In this document: positions 26,445 through 34,872 of the stretch, piece by piece
Layout: the number at the start of each line of letters is the position of its first letter
Numbering within the stretch: the stretch's first letter is position 1
Source: Microvirga subterranea
GTDB taxonomy: Bacteria; Pseudomonadota; Alphaproteobacteria; Rhizobiales; Beijerinckiaceae
Assembly: GCF_003350535.1 (NCBI RefSeq)
Contig: NZ_QQBB01000003.1
Location: 186,001 to 250,000 of the forward strand
DNA: 64,000 nucleotides
Reading direction: 5' to 3'
Position numbers and translations under genes: made by a program
The notes under the pieces: generated by a model
Database searches by the model: none
What the model was told of the DNA's origin: nothing
The model's input: only the letters and a program-made list of their open reading frames with translations

Positions 26445-27764
26445 TTAGTGTTTGTGACCGGTCGCGAGACGCCGCTCGACCCCGAGGGAGTAGCGCGACA
26501 TGCCCCAGCAGAAGACGAAGTAGAACAGGGCCGCGAACGCATAGCCCGTGTAGCTGATGGTCGGGGCTGCCCAATTCGGGTCGATGCGGGAGGCCTCGAT
26601 CGTCTTGATCAGATCGAAGATGCCCACGATCGCCACCAGCGACGTATCCTTGAACAGTCCGATGAAGGTGTTGACGATGCCCGGGATCACGATCCGCAGC
26701 GCCTGCGGCAGGATGATGAGGATCATCATCTGCGGATAGTTGAGGCCCAGGGACATCGCGCCCTCGTACTGCCCCTTCGGCATGGCCTGGAGGCCGCCGC
26801 GCACCACCTCGGCCATGTAGGCGGAGGCGAAGAAGGCGACGCCGATGAGCGGCCGCGCGAGGCGGTCCACGGTCATGTCGCCTGGCAGGAAGAGCGGGAG
26901 CATCGTGTTCGCCATGATCAGCACCGTGATGAGCGGCACGCCGCGCACGAACTCGATGAAGATCACCGACGCCATCCGGACGATGGGGAGCTTTGACCGG
27001 CGTCCCAAGGCCAGGAGGATGCCGAAGGGCAGCGAAAAGACGATGCCCACCGTCGCAACCAGCAGGGTCACGAGGATGCCGCCCCAGAGAGCGGTCGGCA
27101 CCGGCTGCAATCCCCAGTCGGCCTCCAGCAGCGCGAGGGTGATGCCGATCACCGCGACGATACCGGCTCCGATCAGAACGGCAGGCTTCACCGGCGCATT
27201 GAGAAACCGGGCGGCAGCGCCGAACCCTGCCACGATGAGGGCGCTTAGAACGATGAAACCGAGCCAGAATCCGTTGCTGAAGTCGGCATCGCCGCCGGTC
27301 AGCAGGATGTAGGACAGGATCGGGAACAGCCAGAAGAAATAGATCGCGCCCAGGTCGCGCCGCGGCGCCCGCAGCCATAGGAGCCAGACGACTCCCAGCG
27401 CCAGGAGCGCGAAGAAGATGTTCACGCGCCACCGCTCCGTCACCGGATAGGAGCCGTAGACGAAGTAGTTGATCTTATCGATCACGAAGGCCCAGCACGC
27501 TCCGACCGGATGTCCGGCCGTCTCCGCCCGGCAGGCATCGCGGTCGGTGCCGGTCCATACGGCGTTCACGAACACGAAGTCGACGATGGGCGGAATGATA
27601 ACGTAGAGCAGGTAGAGGACGACGAGCGTCAGGATCGTGTTGAACGGGCCCGAGAACAGGTTCTCCCGGATCCAGGCGATGGGACCGCGCGCCAGGTTCG
27701 GCGGCGGCAGCGCCTCGACCTGCTGGTTGCGGACGAAGCGGAAGGTGTCGACGACAGTGCTCAT
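26445..27764 (-). CDS. aapM: General L-amino-acid ABC transporter permease AapM
   Basis: A 439-residue inner-membrane permease with the AapM/BztC layout: a long N-terminal region with several extra helices ([19 protein letters not shown], then [18 protein letters not shown]) before the standard HisM-type permease domain. The EAA loop is seen as [21 protein letters not shown]-type sequence near residue 320. It pairs with AapQ to form the heterodimeric channel. Six bases separate it from aapP and eight from aapQ, so translation is tightly grouped. Confidence 0.94.
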   Translation of the reverse strand: MSTVVDTFRFVRNQQVEALPPPNLARGPIAWIRENLFSGPFNTILTLVVLYLLYVIIPPIVDFVFVNAVWTGTDRDACRAETAGHPVGACWAFVIDKINYFVYGSYPVTERWRVNIFFALLALGVVWLLWLRAPRRDLGAIYFFWLFPILSYILLTGGDADFSNGFWLGFIVLSALIVAGFGAAARFLNAPVKPAVLIGAGIVAVIGITLALLEADWGLQPVPTALWGGILVTLLVATVGIVFSLPFGILLALGRRSKLPIVRMASVIFIEFVRGVPLITVLIMANTMLPLFLPGDMTVDRLARPLIGVAFFASAYMAEVVRGGLQAMPKGQYEGAMSLGLNYPQMMILIILPQALRIVIPGIVNTFIGLFKDTSLVAIVGIFDLIKTIEASRIDPNWAAPTISYTGYAFAALFYFVFCWGMSRYSLGVERRLATGHKH

Positions 27765-27772
27765 GACGGATC

Positions 27773-28978
27773 CTACCGTTCGACGATCGCCACGCGGCGG
27801 TTGTAGATGTTCATGACGAAGGAGGTCAGGAGGCTGATGGTCAGATAGACTCCCATGGTGATCACGACCACTTCGATTGCCTGGCCGGTCTGGTTCAGCA
27901 CCGTTCCCATGAAGACCTGCACGAGGTCGGGATAACCAATCGCCACGGCGAGCGAGGAGTTCTTCGTCAGGTTGAGATACTGGCTCGTCAGGGGCGGGAC
28001 GATCACCCGCATGGCCTGCGGGATCACCACGAGCCGCAGGGTCTGTCCCGGCCGCAGGCCGAGGGAGCCCGCCGCTTCGCTCTGGCCCTTGGACACGGCC
28101 AGGATGCCGGCGCGGACCACCTCGGCGATGAAGGCGGCCGTATAGGTCACAAGGCCGATCAGGAGCGCCACGAACTCGGGAAGGATCTGCATGCCGCCCT
28201 GGAGGTTGAAGGTCCCCTTCCTCGGCATGTCGAAGCTGATCGGGTTCGCGCCCGCGACGGCCAGAACGAGCCAGACGGCGACGGGAAGCCCGAGAACCAG
28301 TCCGAGCGTCACGAGGCCGACCGGGTACTGACGCCCGGTTTGGGCCTGCTGCCTGCGGGCCCAGGTGCGGAACGCGAGGGAGCCGACGACGCCGACGGCG
28401 ATCGCGGTCAGCAGCACCCAGATGTCCGACGCGTAGATCGGACGCGGCATGAAGAGGCCGCGGGAATTCAGAAAGAAGCCGGCCCCCATTTCCACGGAGT
28501 TGCGGGGCTGCGGCAGCGGGCCGAGCACCGCGATGTACCAGAACAGAAGTTGCAGGAGCAGCGGGATGTTGCGCAGGAGCTCGACATAAACCATCGAGAC
28601 CTTGCGGACCATCCAGTTGCTCGACAGCCTGGCAATGCCGATGAGGAAGCCCAGGATCGTGGCGAACACGATGCCGATCGCCGAGACCACCAGGGTGTTG
28701 AGGAGGCCGACGACGAAGGCCTCGCCGTAGGTCGAACCCGCCGCGCTGTAGGTGATCAGCGTCTGGCTGATGTCGAAGCCGGCCGTGTTCTCGAGGAACC
28801 CGAAACCGGAGGCAATCTTCGCGCGCCGCAGGTTCTCGATGGCGTTCGTGGCCGCCATGTAGAACAGGTAGATGACGACGACGACGAGAAGAGTCTGATA
28901 AAAAATGCCGCGGACATTGGGGTCGTAGAGGAACGACCTCTTCGGCGGCGATGCTTGGCTGACAGATGGTGTCTGCAC
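27773..28978 (-). CDS. aapQ: General L-amino-acid ABC transporter permease AapQ
   Basis: A 401-residue permease with about eight membrane helices. The N-terminal YDPNVRGIFYQTLLVVVVI and the inserted periplasmic region (PLPQPRNSVEMGAGFFLN) are typical of AapQ/BztB. The EAA loop is EVVRAGILAVSKGQSEAAGS. The start is a GTG with AGGGG nine bases upstream. A small hairpin (28993-29012) adjoins the ribosome site, and a terminator-like hairpin lies between this gene and aapJ, so part of the aapJ transcripts may not continue into aapQ. Confidence 0.94.
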   Translation of the reverse strand: MQTPSVSQASPPKRSFLYDPNVRGIFYQTLLVVVVIYLFYMAATNAIENLRRAKIASGFGFLENTAGFDISQTLITYSAAGSTYGEAFVVGLLNTLVVSAIGIVFATILGFLIGIARLSSNWMVRKVSMVYVELLRNIPLLLQLLFWYIAVLGPLPQPRNSVEMGAGFFLNSRGLFMPRPIYASDIWVLLTAIAVGVVGSLAFRTWARRQQAQTGRQYPVGLVTLGLVLGLPVAVWLVLAVAGANPISFDMPRKGTFNLQGGMQILPEFVALLIGLVTYTAAFIAEVVRAGILAVSKGQSEAAGSLGLRPGQTLRLVVIPQAMRVIVPPLTSQYLNLTKNSSLAVAIGYPDLVQVFMGTVLNQTGQAIEVVVITMGVYLTISLLTSFVMNIYNRRVAIVER

Positions 28979-28992
28979 TCAACTCATCCCCT

Positions 28993-29012
28993 GACGGCCG
29001 AAAAGAGCCGTC
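28993..29012 (-). promoter_or_regulatory. Hairpin next to the aapQ ribosome-binding site
   Basis: GACGGC (28993-28998) pairs with GCCGTC (29007-29012). On the mRNA it ends immediately before the AGGGG of aapQ and might modulate access of ribosomes. Confidence 0.35.
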
Positions 29013-29061
29013 GACTTCAAATGATACTCATTCGCTGCCATGAGCCGGCGGCAATGTCTTG

Positions 29062-29097
29062 AAGATAAAAGGGCGCCCGAACGGATCCGGACGCCCC
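29062..29097 (-). terminator. Attenuating terminator between aapJ and aapQ
   Basis: GGGCG-CCCG (29071-29079) pairs with CCGG-CGCCC (29087-29096) and is followed on the minus strand by CTTTTATCTTC. Partial termination here would yield more of the binding protein than of the permeases, a common design in ABC importers. Confidence 0.65.
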
Positions 29098-29109
29098 GCC
29101 CCTTTCCGC

Positions 29110-30129
29110 TTAGCGGATCGGGATGCCGTACTGCAGGCCGCCCTTGGTCCACAGGGCGTTCTGACCGCGCTTGATCTTCAGGCGCGAGCCCTCGCCGACG
29201 TTGCGCTCGAAGCTCTCGCCGTAGTTGCCGATATGCTTGATGATGCGAACGGCCCAGTCGTTGGTCAGGCCGACGGCCTCGCCGAACTTGCCCTCGGTGC
29301 CGAGGAGGCGCTTGATCTCCGGGTTGTCGGAGGTCTTCATCTGCTCGACATTGGCCTTGGTGACGCCGAGCTCTTCGGCGTTCAGCATGGCCATGTGGGT
29401 GAACTTGACGATGTCGCCCCACTGGTTGTCGCCGTGACGGACGGCCGGGCCAAGCGGCTCCTTCGAGATGATCTCGGGCAGGACGATATGATCATCCGGA
29501 GCCGAGGCGCGCAGACGCTCCGCATAGAGGCCGGAGGCGTCCGTGGTGAAGGCGTCGCAGCGGCCGGAATCGTAGGCCTTGAACGTCTCGTCGGAGGTCG
29601 CGAAGGCCACCACCTCGTACTTCATGTTGTTGGCACGGAAGTAGTCGGCGAGGTTCAGCTCCGTCGTGGTGCCCTGCTGCGTGCAGATCGAGGCGCCGTT
29701 CAGCTCCTTGGCCGAGGACACACCGAGCTTCTTGCGGACCATGAAGCCCTGGCCGTCGTAGTAGTTGATGGCCGGGAAGTCGAGGCCGAGCTGGGTCTCG
29801 CGGGACATTGTCGCCGTCGAGTTACGGGCCAGGACGTCGACCTCGCCCGACTGCAGGGCCGTGAAGCGGTCCTTGGCGGCGAGCGGAATGAAGCGGACCT
29901 TCGTCGGGTCATCGAAGATCGCAGCCGCCATGGCGCGGCAGAACTCGACGTCGAGGCCGGTCCAGTTGCCCTGGGCGTCCGGAACGCCGAAGCCGGCGAG
30001 GCCGGTGTTCGAGCCGCAGGTCAGGAAGCCCTTCTGCTTGACGCTGTTGAGCGTCGCTTGCGCCGAGGCGCCCGTCGCGAGCAGGCTGGCCGTCAGGCCG
30101 AAGGCAATCGATACGAGAGCCTTTTTCAT
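29110..30129 (-). CDS. aapJ: General L-amino-acid ABC transporter substrate-binding protein AapJ
   Basis: A 339-residue periplasmic binding protein. The signal peptide MKKALVSIAFGLTASLLATGASAQ is followed by LNSVKQKGFLTCGSNTGLAGF and GLDVEFCRAMAAAIF, the SBP_bac_3 family start. RNSTATMSRETQLGLDF and NYYDGQGFMV are AapJ/BztA hallmarks. The ATG at 30129 with GGGAG upstream is preferred over the ATG at 30156. It is the first gene of the operon; a partial terminator separates it from the permeases. Confidence 0.95.
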   Translation of the reverse strand: MKKALVSIAFGLTASLLATGASAQATLNSVKQKGFLTCGSNTGLAGFGVPDAQGNWTGLDVEFCRAMAAAIFDDPTKVRFIPLAAKDRFTALQSGEVDVLARNSTATMSRETQLGLDFPAINYYDGQGFMVRKKLGVSSAKELNGASICTQQGTTTELNLADYFRANNMKYEVVAFATSDETFKAYDSGRCDAFTTDASGLYAERLRASAPDDHIVLPEIISKEPLGPAVRHGDNQWGDIVKFTHMAMLNAEELGVTKANVEQMKTSDNPEIKRLLGTEGKFGEAVGLTNDWAVRIIKHIGNYGESFERNVGEGSRLKIKRGQNALWTKGGLQYGIPIR

Positions 30130-30354
30130 GTTTGTGTATTCTCCCATTATATCCACTTGGCATGGCTGCCTGAGCGGCCGAGCCGAGTTCCCTTTTCAGA
30201 CCGTTCCGAGCGAGGATGTGCGAAACGTTCTCGCAACTATCACATTCTATGATTGATCACTGGTCAAGTGTTGATGGATGCCCTACGCGCACGGGGTTGA
30301 CGCCGGGACCGGCCGGGCCTCACATCAAGCCCCCGTCACGAGACCACTGATCCA

Positions 30355-31551
30355 ATGTCCAAATTTGCCTCCAAGCCCGATCATCTGGGCGACCGTACCC
30401 GCCTTGTCCATGCCGGCCGCGACCCATCCGAGCAGCACGGCTTCGTGAATACGCCGATCTATCGCGGCTCCACTGTTCTCTACCCCACGACCGACGATCT
30501 TCTTCACCGCCGTGGCCGTTATTCCTATGGAACGAAAGGAACTCCGACCACGGAATCCCTCGAGAACGCATGGACCGAACTCACGGGTGCCGCTGGGACA
30601 GTTCTGGCCCCCTCGGGCCTGGCCGCCGTCACCGTCGCGCTGATGTCCTGCCTCAAGGCTGGCGACCATCTGCTGATGACGGACTCGGTCTATCGTCCGA
30701 CCCGGATCTTCTGCGACGGAATGCTGAGAAAATTTGGTGTGGAAACCACCTATTACGACCCGGAGGTGGGGGCCGGGATCGAGGCGTTGATCCGTCCCAA
30801 CACGACCGTTGTCTTTACGGAAGCGCCGGGCTCCCAATCGTTCGAGATGCAGGACATCCCGGCGATCGCCGAGGTGGCGCATCGCCATGGGGCGGTGGTG
30901 GTCATGGACAACACCTGGGCGACACCCCTGCTCTTCCCGCCGCACGAGCGCGGCGTGGACATCGCCATCGAGGCGGGCACCAAGTATCTGAGCGGCGGCT
31001 CCGATCTGCTGCTCGGTCTCGTTTCGGCCAACGAGCGTTGCTACAAGGCCCTTCGCGACACTTATGACGCCTTCGCCATGTGCCCGGGTCCGGAGGACGT
31101 GTTCCTCGGTCTGCGCGGCCTGCGCACCATGGCCCTGCGGCTGCGCGAGCACGAGAAGCAGGCGCTCGATATGGCCCGGTGGCTTGCCGACCGGCCGGAG
31201 GTCGCGCAGGTTCTGCACCCGGCTCTCGAGACATTTCCCGGCCACGAGATCTGGAAGCGCGACTTCAAGGGCTCCTCGGGTCTCTTCTCCATCATCCTGA
31301 AGCCCTGCTCCGATCGTGCGCTCGCCGCCATGCTCGACGGTCTGGGCCTGTTCGGCATGGGCTATTCCTGGGGTGGTTTCGAAAGCCTCGTCATCCCGTT
31401 CGACTGCGCCACCTACCGCACGGCGACGAAGTGGAGCCCGGGCGGGCATGCGCTGCGCTTCCACATCGGCCTGGAGGATCTCGACGATCTCAAGCGGGAC
31501 CTCGATGCCGGCTTCGCGCGGTTGCGCGAGACCGACGCAAAGGCGGCCTAG
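30355..31551 (+). CDS. metC: Cystathionine beta-lyase
   Basis: A 398-residue PLP enzyme of the Cys/Met metabolism family, cleaving cystathionine to homocysteine, pyruvate and ammonia. The PLP Lys lies in EAGTKYLSGGSD, and the cofactor Asp/Tyr region is VVMDNTWATPLL. TRLVHAGRDPSEQHGFVNTPIYRGST at the N-terminus and YSWGGFESL near the C-terminus fit MetC of the alphaproteobacterial type. It is transcribed divergently from aapJ and appears monocistronic. A gamma-lyase activity cannot be fully excluded from sequence. Confidence 0.9.
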   Translation: MSKFASKPDHLGDRTRLVHAGRDPSEQHGFVNTPIYRGSTVLYPTTDDLLHRRGRYSYGTKGTPTTESLENAWTELTGAAGTVLAPSGLAAVTVALMSCLKAGDHLLMTDSVYRPTRIFCDGMLRKFGVETTYYDPEVGAGIEALIRPNTTVVFTEAPGSQSFEMQDIPAIAEVAHRHGAVVVMDNTWATPLLFPPHERGVDIAIEAGTKYLSGGSDLLLGLVSANERCYKALRDTYDAFAMCPGPEDVFLGLRGLRTMALRLREHEKQALDMARWLADRPEVAQVLHPALETFPGHEIWKRDFKGSSGLFSIILKPCSDRALAAMLDGLGLFGMGYSWGGFESLVIPFDCATYRTATKWSPGGHALRFHIGLEDLDDLKRDLDAGFARLRETDAKAA

Positions 31552-31584
31552 GCCGGACCCGAACCGTGGAGGGGTGGTGCGTCT

Positions 31585-31938
31585 CTACCCCTCCATGCCC
31601 TCGATCGCCGCCTGGGCCCTCCTGGACTTGGCCTCCTTCGCGATCAGCATCAGGTTGCGCACATAGATGAAGATGGACAGAACCTGGCCCAGGATGATCA
31701 CGATGTCCCGCCGGGCGAAGCCGTAGACCAGGGTCATCAGCCCGCCGGCGATCGACAGAAACCAGAACCCCACCGGCACCACGCTTCGTTCGGCCTTCTC
31801 GCTCGCGATCCACTGCACCAGGAAGCGAGCCCCAAAGACGAGCTGGGCAACGACCCCGAAGGCCGCCCAGAGATCGAAGCGGGCCACGACGATGTCATAG
31901 AAATAGAGGCCGAGGTCATGCGACAGCCGCATCAGCAT
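31585..31938 (-). CDS. Lipid A biosynthesis N-terminal domain (LAB_N) membrane protein
   Basis: A 117-residue membrane protein with three hydrophobic helices: FGVVAQLVFGARFLVQWIAS, VPVGFWFLSIAGGLMTLVYG and IVIILGQVLSIFIYVRNLML. It matches the LAB_N domain, named after the N-terminal extension of some LpxB proteins but often free-standing beside GT2 enzymes. The ATG at 31938 follows GGAG. It is the last of three co-oriented genes (GT83, GT2, LAB_N) for lipid-linked sugar transfer. Small proteins of this kind probably help move or make the polyprenyl-phosphate sugar. Confidence 0.85.
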   Translation of the reverse strand: MLMRLSHDLGLYFYDIVVARFDLWAAFGVVAQLVFGARFLVQWIASEKAERSVVPVGFWFLSIAGGLMTLVYGFARRDIVIILGQVLSIFIYVRNLMLIAKEAKSRRAQAAIEGMEG

Positions 31939-31954
31939 CGGGCGGTCTCCTGGA

Positions 31955-32692
31955 TTACTTGATTTCCTGGGCGACCGGCACACGGCGCCGGCGGCGGATC
32001 AGCCACCAGACGCCTGCAAGGTCAAGGATCCCGACCCAGAGTCGGTCGAACAGGCCGTAGTTCGACTGCCCCGCATGCCGGGGGCGGTCGACCACGTCCA
32101 CATGGGCGATGGCGTAGCCCTCTCGTTTGATCAGGGCCGGCATGAAACGGTGGAGGGCATCGAAATACGGCAGGCGGAGATAGATGTCGCGCCGGAAAGC
32201 CTTGAGGCCGCAGCCGGTGTCCCGTGTCCCGTCCTTCAGGATGTTCCCCCGGACTCCATTGGCGATCCGGGACTGCCACTTCTTGTAAGTGCCGTCCTTG
32301 CGGCCGACGCGCTGCCCTGCCGCCAGGGCGGTTGCCGGATCGTCGAGCGCGGCCACGAGCTGCGGGATGAAGGCAGGATCGTTCTGCCCGTCGCCATCGA
32401 GCGTCACGACGATGGGCGCCTCAGCGGCCTGAACCCCGGTACGGACCGCCGCGCTCTGGCCGCAGCTTGCCTCATGCCGGACCAGCCGGAGCCAGGGCCG
32501 TGTCGCCCGGGCCCGCAGGACCTCCTCGGCGGTCGCATCGGTCGAGCCGTCGTCCACATAGATCACCTCGAAGGGAGCGAGGGGCTCACAAGCCCGCTCG
32601 ATCTCCTCGATCAGCGGCAGCACGTTCATATGCTCGTTTTTGACGGGAACGACCACGCTGATGCGCGGCGTCGGGGACGTGTCGGTCATCAC
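31955..32692 (-). CDS. Glycosyltransferase family 2 (polyprenyl-phosphate sugar synthase type)
   Basis: A 245-residue GT-A enzyme like dolichol-phosphate mannose synthase, ArnC or RgtE. VVVPVKNEHMNVLPLIEEI is the nucleotide-binding start, VIYVDDGSTD holds the first Asp pair, and TLDGDGQND the DxD metal site. The Arg-rich C-terminus (LIRRRRRVP) follows one hydrophobic stretch that touches the membrane. It should transfer a sugar from a nucleotide donor to undecaprenyl phosphate, feeding the membrane transferase encoded just upstream. The sugar is not predictable. Confidence 0.87.
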   Translation of the reverse strand: MMTDTSPTPRISVVVPVKNEHMNVLPLIEEIERACEPLAPFEVIYVDDGSTDATAEEVLRARATRPWLRLVRHEASCGQSAAVRTGVQAAEAPIVVTLDGDGQNDPAFIPQLVAALDDPATALAAGQRVGRKDGTYKKWQSRIANGVRGNILKDGTRDTGCGLKAFRRDIYLRLPYFDALHRFMPALIKREGYAIAHVDVVDRPRHAGQSNYGLFDRLWVGILDLAGVWWLIRRRRRVPVAQEIK

Positions 32693-32731
32693 TTCATGGC
32701 CTCAGAGCCACCTCTTCGGGAAAGGCCGGCC

Positions 32732-34444
32732 TCAGGAGCCGGACGCATAGGCTCCGATGTCGAGCCGACGCCCGCTGTTGATATTGAAACCGGTGACCCG
32801 GGTCGAGAGGGTCGGTTGCTGCCCGAGACGCTGGTTCTCGGTCCGAAAGGCTTCCTCGAAGCGCTTCTCGACGAAGACGAGACGGCAGCCGCCCCCCTTG
32901 AGGAAGGCGGAGGCCTCCTCGCCTGTCTCGAGCATTTCAAGGCCTGTTCCGGTCAGGAACACCAGGCTCGGCTCGCGATAACCCAGGGTGGCGACCTTGG
33001 GATTCGCGCAGGACAGGTTGCGGGCGACCTCGGCCAGGCGCGGGGACAGCTTCAGCGAGCGGAGATCGAGCTGGGTGAAGCCGAACACCCCGATGGAGAG
33101 AAAGATCGCCGCAGCGAAGCCTGCCCAGAGGCTCGGCACAACCTTGCCGGTCGCGAAGAGACGCCAGCCGTACAGCGCCACCAGGGACGAGGCGATCATG
33201 AACGGAAGGCCGCGGTAGGGGAGCGCTCCATCGAACGTCCAGGCCACGGCCGAGAGGCCGACCGTCAACCCGATGGGGATGAACGGGATCAGGATCGTGG
33301 CGAGTTTCGCGGCCGGCCGGTGCGGCCCGACGAAATGCCGGAAGATCGCGATGACCGTGATGATCGCGACAGCTGGCAGCAGGGGCATCGTATAGTGCGG
33401 CAGCTTGGTCGGCACGAGTTCGAACACGACCCAGGACGGCACGATCCAGGCGAGAGCGAAGGCGATCGGCTCCTCCCGGCGATGGATCCAGGCGAACGGC
33501 ACCGCGATGGCGGCGAAGATCGCCCCGGGCCAGAAGGTGGCGAAGAACGAGAGCAGATAGAAGCCGGGCGGGGCCCAGTGGTAGGTCTGCGCCGTGCCCA
33601 CCTTGCCGAGCATGTCGTGCCCGACCGAGGCCGAATAGAAGGCGCCGCCGCTCTTGATGGCGATGGCGACGAACCAGGGCAGCACGATGATCAGGGTCGC
33701 GACGAGCCCGATCTTCGGCTTGAGGGTGAGGAGCCACCGGGCCGAGCGCTCCCGATACGACAGAACGGCGGCGGTCAGGCCCGCGAACATCAGGACCAGG
33801 GGCCCCTTGATCAGGATCCCTGCCGCGAATCCGAGCCAGAAGATTCCGAGGGTGCGCCGCGGCAGTACCCCTGCCCCACGGCTGAGATAGGCCCGCGCCA
33901 GCCCGCCCATGACCGCGACCGCGCAGGCGGTGAGCGCCGCGTCGGTCTTGGCGAGCCTCGCCTCGACCATGAGAATGACCGAGGTCGCCATGAAGGCGGC
34001 CGCCAGGAAAGCGCCTCTTCGCCCGAGAAACGCCAGGGACGCCCAGTAGGTCAGCAGGACGGTCGCCAAGGCTCCCAGGAGGGACGGAATCCGGTAAAGG
34101 GCGATCGTCGTCCGCGCCTCCGGGACCCCGAGGGCTTGGCCGATGGCGACTGCCGTGCTCTGCATCCAATAGATGCCGACGGGCTTCTTGTGCCGGGCCT
34201 CGTCTTGGAAGCGGATATCGACCAGATCGCCCGTCTCCAGCATCTGCTTCGAGGCTTGGGCATAGCGCGGCTCGTCCCGGTCCATGGGCTGGAGCGACGT
34301 GAAGCCAGGCAGGAAGCATGCCAGCGAGAGCAGGACCAGCACGAGGCAGAGGCGGAAATGGCTCCGCTCGACGATATTCGTCAGCTGCGCCGCAGAGAAA
34401 TGACGCAGCGACAACCTCTGCTGGGGAACGAAACCGTCCATCAA
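32732..34444 (-). CDS. ArnT-like integral membrane glycosyltransferase (GT83/GT39 type)
   Basis: A 570-residue GT-C transferase with about twelve helices. The first periplasmic loop has MDRDEPRYAQASKQML, containing the catalytic acidic residues of the ArnT/PMT superfamily, followed by KKPVGIYWMQS. In ArnT these enzymes move a sugar from undecaprenyl phosphate to lipid A; the RgtA-D relatives of rhizobia transfer galacturonate to core or lipid A. Context (GT2 donor synthase and LAB_N protein downstream) supports modification of lipid A or core on the periplasmic face. The leader carries a long hairpin just before the Shine-Dalgarno. Confidence 0.87.
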   Translation of the reverse strand: MMDGFVPQQRLSLRHFSAAQLTNIVERSHFRLCLVLVLLSLACFLPGFTSLQPMDRDEPRYAQASKQMLETGDLVDIRFQDEARHKKPVGIYWMQSTAVAIGQALGVPEARTTIALYRIPSLLGALATVLLTYWASLAFLGRRGAFLAAAFMATSVILMVEARLAKTDAALTACAVAVMGGLARAYLSRGAGVLPRRTLGIFWLGFAAGILIKGPLVLMFAGLTAAVLSYRERSARWLLTLKPKIGLVATLIIVLPWFVAIAIKSGGAFYSASVGHDMLGKVGTAQTYHWAPPGFYLLSFFATFWPGAIFAAIAVPFAWIHRREEPIAFALAWIVPSWVVFELVPTKLPHYTMPLLPAVAIITVIAIFRHFVGPHRPAAKLATILIPFIPIGLTVGLSAVAWTFDGALPYRGLPFMIASSLVALYGWRLFATGKVVPSLWAGFAAAIFLSIGVFGFTQLDLRSLKLSPRLAEVARNLSCANPKVATLGYREPSLVFLTGTGLEMLETGEEASAFLKGGGCRLVFVEKRFEEAFRTENQRLGQQPTLSTRVTGFNINSGRRLDIGAYASGS

Positions 34445-34455
34445 AAGCTCCGGAG

Positions 34456-34490
34456 GCTGGAAATGCTCTTATATCAAAAGAGTTTCCAGC
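34456..34490 (-). promoter_or_regulatory. Leader hairpin before the ArnT-like gene
   Basis: GCTGGAAA (34456-34463) pairs with TTTCCAGC (34483-34490), with a second inner stem CTCTT/AAGAG. On the mRNA the helix ends about seven bases before the GGAG site, so it could set translation or protect the 5' end. Confidence 0.5.
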
Positions 34491-34625
34491 GGGTGAAATC
34501 GCCCTGAAGGGCGCTCATGTCCTCCAAACCCACCCCGAAGTCAAATGGACGGAAGGTAGCGCCGAAGGCTCGGGAGGGCTCCGACGTCCTCGGGGAGTTG
34601 CGGAATCCGAAGGAGGCTCGGGCCT

Positions 34626-34841
34626 TCAGGCGTTCATGACCAGCAGAATGCGCCCGGTCTCGTCAGTGATAATGGCGGCCGCCTGCCGATGCTCCTGTAC
34701 CGTGAGCAGCACATCGCCCCAGGACTCCTCGACCGGGACGACTTCCGCCCGGACGGGCTCCCCCAGACCCGGCAGCTCGAAGCCGGCGTGGTCCCAGATC
34801 ACATGACCCTGATGGCAGAAATGAAGATGGTACCGCGGCAT
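34626..34841 (-). CDS. Small protein resembling DUF6894
   Basis: A 71-residue protein. The start MPRYHLHF and the ending QAAAIITDETGRILLVM match the pattern of DUF6894, a family of short alphaproteobacterial proteins of unknown function that usually begin MPRYFFH and end with a DE-x-GR-xLL strand. The middle is more diverged, so the match is tentative. It follows the acidic repeat protein gene by about 30 bases on the same strand and may be its operon partner. No membrane segment is present. Confidence 0.6.
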   Translation of the reverse strand: MPRYHLHFCHQGHVIWDHAGFELPGLGEPVRAEVVPVEESWGDVLLTVQEHRQAAAIITDETGRILLVMNA

Positions 34842-34872
34842 GTCTCCGACCCCGGCCCATCAGAAGGTGAGA

